NCBI GenBank assembly: GCA_964433495.1
Contig: CAYSRC010000005.1
Span: 3,227-67,226, forward strand
Length of the DNA: 64,000 nucleotides
Direction: 5' to 3'
Origin: CAYSRC01 sp964433495
GTDB taxonomy: Bacteria; Bacillota; Clostridia; Oscillospirales; Ruminococcaceae
Part shown: positions 60,328-64,000 of the stretch, in pieces
How positions within the stretch are numbered: position 1 is the first letter of the stretch
Layout of the letters: the number at the start of each line of letters is the position of its first letter
Notes under the pieces: model-generated
The model's database searches: none
What the model saw: the letters and a program-made list of their open reading frames with translations, nothing else
What the model was told of the DNA's origin: nothing
Translations under genes and position numbers: made by a program

Positions 60328-60382
60328 AAAAACCAAACCCGCACCCGAGGCGTCCGCTCAGCACCTGTGCCCTCTCACAAAG
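60328..60382. repeat. 55-bp exact duplicate, left copy (gap flank)
   Basis: This 55-base segment is identical to 60483-60537 on the other side of the unknown stretch. It is best explained as the same sequence present at two contig ends. Confidence 0.9.
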
Positions 60383-60482
60383 NNNNNNNNNNNNNNNNNN
60401 NNNNNNNNNNNNNNNNNNNNNNNNNNNNNNNNNNNNNNNNNNNNNNNNNNNNNNNNNNNNNNNNNNNNNNNNNNNNNNNNNN
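60383..60482. other. Assembly gap of 100 N
   Basis: Exactly 100 undetermined bases, a conventional scaffold-gap length, flanked by identical 55-base sequences. Confidence 0.99.
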
Positions 60483-60537
60483 AAAAACCAAACCCGCACC
60501 CGAGGCGTCCGCTCAGCACCTGTGCCCTCTCACAAAG
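60483..60537. repeat. 55-bp exact duplicate, right copy (gap flank)
   Basis: Identical to 60328-60382; see the left copy. Confidence 0.9.
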
Positions 60538-60573
60538 CACCCTGTACAGACCGTTCAGCTCTTCAAAATTCAT

Positions 60574-61033
60574 CGGGCTCCCCCCTCCTGCCTCGAGTAT
60601 ACCGTGCCGAAAGTCCTCGATACAACCCGTATCCCCGACAGCTTCGGTCTATCTGTCTCCCCTATCGCGGGCTTTTGTGACAGCGGCGCCTCAATGCCGA
60701 ATCGAGGCAGCCCGGGCCAAACGTCCGACGCAGTCCGTTTGCTCCCTTATCGCGCGGCTCCCTGTTTGCCGCGCCGCAGCTCGCCGCGCCGCCTGCAATC
60801 CCCACCGGCGCCTGTGTCCGCGCGGCGGGGTCCCGATGCCGACGGCCTTCACGCGGAGTCGGTCTTCTGAAAAGGCCCTGCCGGCAGCGCTTGTCCCGCA
60901 GCGCGTTTAAGCCGCCCGTTTTCTGTCGATACTCCGAACAGGGCAAGCCCGAGGAAAGCGCCCGCCCGGGGGCGGACGGCCACCGCCCGAACGCCGAAAA
61001 GAGCCGTCGAACGGGCTCGGAAATCGTTTCCTT
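60574..61033. other. Intergenic region, no gene recognised
   Basis: GC-rich sequence with no supported frame, hairpin terminator or repeat shared with the other intergenic fields. The M23 promoter begins at its right end. Confidence 0.45.
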
Positions 61034-61062
61034 TTGCAATAACCGCGGCGATATGGTACAAT
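61034..61062 (+). promoter_or_regulatory. Promoter of the M23 peptidase gene
   Basis: TTGCAA (61034-61039) and TACAAT (61057-61062) are 17 bases apart, about 80 bases before the start. Confidence 0.75.
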
Positions 61063-61139
61063 AAAACTAAACTTGGGCCGGTTCAAACATAAGTCTTTTG
61101 CGGACGGGCGCGCCCCACGTCCCGCACAATCAAAACCAT

Positions 61140-62117
61140 ATGCTGAAAAGAAATCATCCGAAACCGATTAAAAAAACAAAAAAGGGATGGTTCGGCAAGC
61201 GGTTCAACTTCAAGTACACGATCATGCTCGTGCCCCACTCGGAGAAGAAGCCGATCCATCTCAAGATACCCGCGGCCGTGTTTCTCGTGCTCATTGTGCT
61301 GCTCACGGGGCTGCTCAGCTGCACGACCTACTTTGCCTACTCGTCCTGGCGTCTGCAGGCGGTTGAGACCGAAAACGCCGGCCTCAAAAAGATAACCGAC
61401 GAGCAGGAGGAGCAGCTTGCGCAGCTCGGCGAGCTCGCGGACGAGGTTCTCGGCGCGGCGCGAAGCGCGGGCGAGCTTGAGAACGAGGTGCGTGAGAAGG
61501 TCGGGCTCGACCCCGAGGAGAGCATCCTGCCCTCCTACGGCGGCCCCTATGTCGCATACAGCGCAAGGGGTGCGTATGAGGCGGGCGACGCCGAGATCGA
61601 CGCGCGGATAAAGCGAACCTATGCCGAGCTCAGCGCGCTTGTCGACTTTTACCGCGACTATGCCGACTCGGTGGTGGCCCTCGGCGAGGCCGCCGACCGG
61701 CGGCTTGACGAGCTCGCGCGGTACCCCGACATCTGGCCCGTCGAGAACGGCCGGTATCAGGTCACAAGCGAGTTTGGCACGAGGGTCGACCCCTTTAACC
61801 TGATGCTCGCGGTGCACTCGGCAATCGATATCTCCTCCCCGCGCGGCACCCCCGTGCTCGCGGCGGGCAGGGGCACCGTCATCTCGGCGAAGGAGTCGAA
61901 CGTGGGGTACGGCAACTGCGTTATGGTCAACCACGGCAACGGCTACGTCACCCTCTACGCCCACTGCAGCGCGCTGCTTGTCGCGCAGGGGGACACGGTC
62001 GAAAAGGGCGACATCATCGCCCTTGTGGGCGACACCGGGCGGGCAACCGGCTGCCACCTGCACTACGGCGTCAAGTACAACGGCAGCTTTATCAACCCCC
62101 GAAGCGTGCTGCCGTAG
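61140..62117 (+). CDS. Membrane-anchored M23-family peptidase
   Basis: A 325-residue protein from the ATG at 61140; the ribosome site is unclear. A basic cytoplasmic tail (KKTKKGWFGKRFNFK) precedes one membrane helix (AAVFLVLIVLLTGLLSCTTYF, about 43-63). A coiled coil follows (about 70-125), then the LytM/M23 domain at about 205-320: TSEFGTRVDPF, LAVHSAIDIS, GYGNCVMVNHGNGYVTLYAH and GRATGCHLHYGV. The usual HSGxD reads HSAID, and the final HxH is HLH, so zinc ligands look complete. It may cut peptidoglycan cross-links or act as a regulator of shape. A bactofilin gene follows, a common partner. Confidence 0.92.
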   Translation: MLKRNHPKPIKKTKKGWFGKRFNFKYTIMLVPHSEKKPIHLKIPAAVFLVLIVLLTGLLSCTTYFAYSSWRLQAVETENAGLKKITDEQEEQLAQLGELADEVLGAARSAGELENEVREKVGLDPEESILPSYGGPYVAYSARGAYEAGDAEIDARIKRTYAELSALVDFYRDYADSVVALGEAADRRLDELARYPDIWPVENGRYQVTSEFGTRVDPFNLMLAVHSAIDISSPRGTPVLAAGRGTVISAKESNVGYGNCVMVNHGNGYVTLYAHCSALLVAQGDTVEKGDIIALVGDTGRATGCHLHYGVKYNGSFINPRSVLP

Positions 62118-62164
62118 GGGGCGACCGCATCGCCTGCTTTTGCGTTTTAAAATGCGTCGAGACG

Positions 62165-62193
62165 CTTTAAAAACGAAAAAAAAGTAGTATAAT
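62165..62193 (+). promoter_or_regulatory. Promoter of the bactofilin gene
   Basis: A perfect TATAAT (62188-62193) preceded by GTAG, with a weak -35 CTTTAA (62165-62170) 17 bases upstream. It lies 50 bases before the start codon. Confidence 0.6.
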
Positions 62194-62243
62194 GAAGTAG
62201 AGACTTTTTTAGGGAAATCATTGAAGTTCAAGGAGGAGTATAA

Positions 62244-62738
62244 ATGTTTTCCAAAAAGAAGAACACCGTTACGGCGGACATACGCACGACCTCCCGCACG
62301 ATTGAGACGATCATCGGCGACGGCGTCGTGTTCGAGGGCACGATACACGGCGAAGCGACCATCCGCGTCGACGGAACCGTAAAGGGCAACACCGACATAA
62401 AGGGCTGCCTCATCATCGGCGAGACCGGCAAGGTCACGGGCGACGTCATCACCGACCGCATCCTCATCGCCGGAAACATGACGGGCAACATCGACGCCAC
62501 AGAGCGCGTCGAGCTTGTCGCGGGCGGCAACCTTGTCGGCGACATCGTCACCAAGAGCCTCATCGTCGCCGACGGCGCCATGTTCGACGGCAACTGCCGC
62601 ATGACCAAGCCCGCCGCGCCCAAGGCCGTGGAGGAGACGACCTTCGGCGGCTCCGACGAGTTCTCGCTCTCGGGCTTCGGCGCCCCCGACAGGGCGGACG
62701 CCCCCGAGGAAACCGCCGAGCAGCCCTCGGTTTTCTGA
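62244..62738 (+). CDS. Bactofilin
   Basis: A 164-residue cytoskeletal protein with AAGGAGG before the ATG. The central right-handed beta-helix (about 20-120) shows repeated short strands: IIGDGVVFEGTIHGEATIRVDGTVKGNTDIKGCLIIG, GDVITDRILIAGNMTGNIDA. The ends are short and disordered, the C-terminus acidic. Bactofilins polymerise without nucleotide and position wall enzymes; the adjacent M23 peptidase gene supports such a role here. Confidence 0.95.
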   Translation: MFSKKKNTVTADIRTTSRTIETIIGDGVVFEGTIHGEATIRVDGTVKGNTDIKGCLIIGETGKVTGDVITDRILIAGNMTGNIDATERVELVAGGNLVGDIVTKSLIVADGAMFDGNCRMTKPAAPKAVEETTFGGSDEFSLSGFGAPDRADAPEETAEQPSVF

Positions 62739-62810
62739 TTTTTAAAACATAAGCGCGCAGCGGGGGCGTCGGGACACCGGGGCCGATGCGAGAAAAGCGC
62801 TGAAATGCCG

Positions 62811-62846
62811 AGACGGCCGACGAATATTCGTCGGCCGTCTTTTTTG
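62811..62846 (+). terminator. Perfect 30-bp palindromic terminator
   Basis: Bases 62811-62840 are fully self-complementary (AGACGGCCGACGAAT and its reverse complement) and are followed by TTTTTTG. Confidence 0.9.
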
Positions 62847-62929
62847 TGCCGCACACTGCTTGAACAGATCTTCGGACCTCTGCTTACAATCAAAAACTCC
62901 TGCACACCACCCCGTCGTTTTGCGGCCCT

Positions 62930-63360
62930 CCCCCTCTGCTCGAGGGACGCCTTAAAGGGGGCTTTCCCTTAGGTTTCCGGGCCCTTGGGCTCCCTTGCCG
63001 AACGCATCGGTACGGCGTTCGGGGGTTCCCATACTCTCGGGAATTCAGCCGGGTGTAAAAAAGTACGACACTCGCCAGGTTCACATGTTCCCGTGAATTC
63101 AGCCGAGTGTAAATTGTACGACACTCGGCACGCCCCGCAGGAGTGTGCGGGGTGTGCCGCATGTCCGTACCTTTAACATGCGGCCACCCTACGGGAATAT
63201 GTAGGGCGTGTCGCGCGGCAGACGCACGTCGTAATCGGTACGACGGCCGACCGCGCGGTAAGGGGGGCTTGGGCTACAGCAAGCCCTTACGCTTGCATCT
63301 CCCTGCTGAGGCAGTAGCGTGCGTGCGACCAAAGATGTACTTCTATGTGTCGACTGCGGC
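62930..63360. repeat. Third intergenic field of dispersed repeats
   Basis: The block 63156-63240 is a direct relative of 6642-6730, including the GCCGCATGT ... ACATGCGGC hairpin. Two imperfect copies of 'gaattcagccgngtgtaaa...gtacgacactcg' lie at about 63040-63076 and 63096-63130, each able to fold. No gene was supported between 62739 and 63536. Confidence 0.7.
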
Positions 63361-63410
63361 GAGGTTATGATTACAGACTAACACGGGCAGAGAAAAAACA
63401 ACAAAAAATC

Positions 63411-63435
63411 GGGGCGGCAGAGCCGCCCCAAATCT
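63411..63435 (-). terminator. Terminator downstream of the Big_2 surface protein gene
   Basis: GGGGCGGC (63411-63418) pairs with GCCGCCCC (63422-63429); on the minus strand GATTTTTTGTTGTTTTTT follows, and the plus strand also has a T-run. Confidence 0.8.
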
Positions 63436-63536
63436 TTTTATGTGTACAATTCAAACGGAAAATCAACAAGCGAAAGCGATAAGGGAGGCTCTCATGCGTC
63501 CCAAAACAAAGCGTACCTGTCCTCAAAAATTATGCT

Positions 63537-64000
63537 TTATTCCCCGCCTGCTCCATCAGCATAGCCGGGCGCCGTGCTGGGGTCGACATCCGGGCTGTAA
63601 TCACACCCACAAACAGGGCATGTGCCGGTATCTGTCCCGTTTCCGTGATAATGCTGCGGCCCCGCAGGAGCCGTCGGAGTGGGTTCGGGGGTCGGTGTCG
63701 GTGTGGGTGCGGGAGTTGCATTTGTGCCGCCGCTCGCCCCACCATTTTGATTCTGGCTCCCGGCTGACATGCTGCCGCCGCTGCCGGTCGGGCGGGAAGA
63801 CGTCGCGGGCCCGCTCTTCTCGCTCTTGTCGGTGACGGTGACCGTCGTTTCCGCCTGCTTTTCGGTTTTATCCCCAAGGGCATCCGACACGGCGCGGACG
63901 GTTATCCTGCACTCGCCCTCACCCACGGCCTTCACAAGGCCGTCCTCGTCCACCGTCGCGACCCGCACGTCGCTCGACTCGTATGTAAGCTCGACGTCCG
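63537..64000 (-). CDS. C-terminal part of a Big_2-domain surface protein
   Basis: The frame is open through base 64000, so the start lies outside the window. The visible 154 residues begin in a bacterial Ig-like (Big_2) domain (LTYESSDVRVATVDEDG, LVKAVGEGECRITVRA). A Ser/Gly/Asn-rich linker and a TPTPTPEPTPT stretch follow, then a short Cys motif (CPVCGCDYSPD) at the end. There is no visible LPxTG motif. It is probably a secreted or surface-attached protein. Its strong terminator is at 63411-63435. Confidence 0.8.
   Translation of the reverse strand, partial: DVELTYESSDVRVATVDEDGLVKAVGEGECRITVRAVSDALGDKTEKQAETTVTVTDKSEKSGPATSSRPTGSGGSMSAGSQNQNGGASGGTNATPAPTPTPTPEPTPTAPAGPQHYHGNGTDTGTCPVCGCDYSPDVDPSTAPGYADGAGGE

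Larger units (their letters stand above)
59950..60573 (-). pseudogene. Small hypothetical gene split by an assembly gap
   Basis: The N-terminus is MNFEELNGLYRVLCERAQVLSGR from the ATG at 60573, with AGGAGGGGG upstream. The body continues after the gap as LVFYNGHYRKNERGGYEIEYFP to the stop at 59950. The C-terminal part has alternating strands (PVVSLEGVCDIEIGF, ISVTAKLTRD) and a final helix (GKVCELVGFLKREGFYY). Even if the duplicated flanks of the gap are merged, the two parts are out of frame by one base. The gene is therefore either frameshifted or misassembled. The family is not recognised; it looks like a small conserved cytoplasmic protein of Clostridia. Confidence 0.6.

Noticed and set aside
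60328..60537. 55-bp direct repeats as target-site duplications of an inserted element
   Set aside because: The intervening sequence is exactly 100 N and the repeat length is far above normal target duplications; contig-end overlap is the simpler explanation.
63040..63130. Repeated 35-base units that could suggest a CRISPR array
   Set aside because: Only two imperfect copies exist, with internal hairpins and a short spacer, and no cas gene is in the window; they belong to the dispersed intergenic repeats.

Overview
The window is GC-rich and reads as the chromosome of an anaerobic, probably gut-associated Clostridia (Oscillospirales-like Firmicute). The evidence is a T-box leader on pheST, an IreB-type regulator, an AtpZ/AtpI-led F-type ATP synthase with a sodium-type c subunit, MazF, a GH73/Big_2 wall hydrolase, a FlhB C-terminal (YlqH-like) protein, and compact -35/-10 promoters with 17-18 bp spacers. 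This placement is an inference; no rRNA or other species marker is present.

Layout. (1) 1-6190, all on the minus strand, is the end of an integrated mobile (ICE/plasmid-like) element. In transcription order it carries ssb, a ParB-like gene, a small unknown gene, parM, a parR-like gene, a putative ATP-grasp-independent amidoligase, a small unknown gene, a gamma-glutamylcyclotransferase, an acidic repeat protein and a lipoprotein cut by the window edge. A tRNA-like 3' remnant at 6164-6187 beside an intact tRNA-Leu (6305-6389) may mark its boundary. (2) 6390-7350 is a field of dispersed intergenic repeats next to a frameshifted lipoprotein gene. (3) 8157-19567, plus strand: rhomboid-like protein, GH73 glucosaminidase, NAD(P)HX repair enzyme, GNAT acetyltransferase, nucleoside hydrolase, lipoprotein, orphan MazF, TPM-like membrane protein with PspA/IM30, and a double zinc-ribbon membrane protein. 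(4) 19666-25534: acpS/DUF1643 face pheST across overlapping divergent promoters that share one self-complementary -35 hexamer; ireB and a small unknown gene follow. (5) 25626-33540: MarR regulator with an obvious operator, a remnant of a BMP-type binding protein, membrane alpha/beta hydrolase, GntR regulator, GtrA protein, M20 amidohydrolase and a multi-spanning membrane protein. (6) 33541-34618: a second repeat field. (7) 34619-41999: complete ATP synthase operon atpZ-I-B-E-F-H-A-G-D-C on the minus strand. (8) 42165-43532: MATE transporter, then about 840 bases with no supported gene. (9) 44377-59865: a signalling and motility-associated block. Seven minus-strand genes (FliK/YlqG-like, FlhB-C-like, FtsA/PilM-like ATPase, EAL-HDOD, REC-HD-GYP-GGDEF, Hpt, hybrid histidine kinase) diverge from cheA-cheW-cheR-cheB. 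(10) 59950-64000: a small gene broken by an assembly gap, an M23 peptidase-bactofilin pair, a third repeat field and the 3' end of a Big_2 surface protein.

How the parts fit. In the mobile element, the ParM/ParR/ParB-like set and SSB serve maintenance, while the amidoligase/cyclotransferase pair is accessory biochemistry: one predicted enzyme forms amide (isopeptide) bonds and the other is predicted to cleave gamma-glutamyl amides. The signalling block joins chemotaxis adaptation (CheR/CheB), a phosphorelay (hybrid kinase plus separate Hpt), a c-di-GMP enzyme with both synthesis and breakdown domains, and an actin-like ATPase translationally coupled to an EAL-HDOD protein. No flagellar structural gene is in view, so what this block controls cannot be decided from the window. 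The c subunit has two carboxylates in the ion site (E29, E62), which points to sodium coupling.
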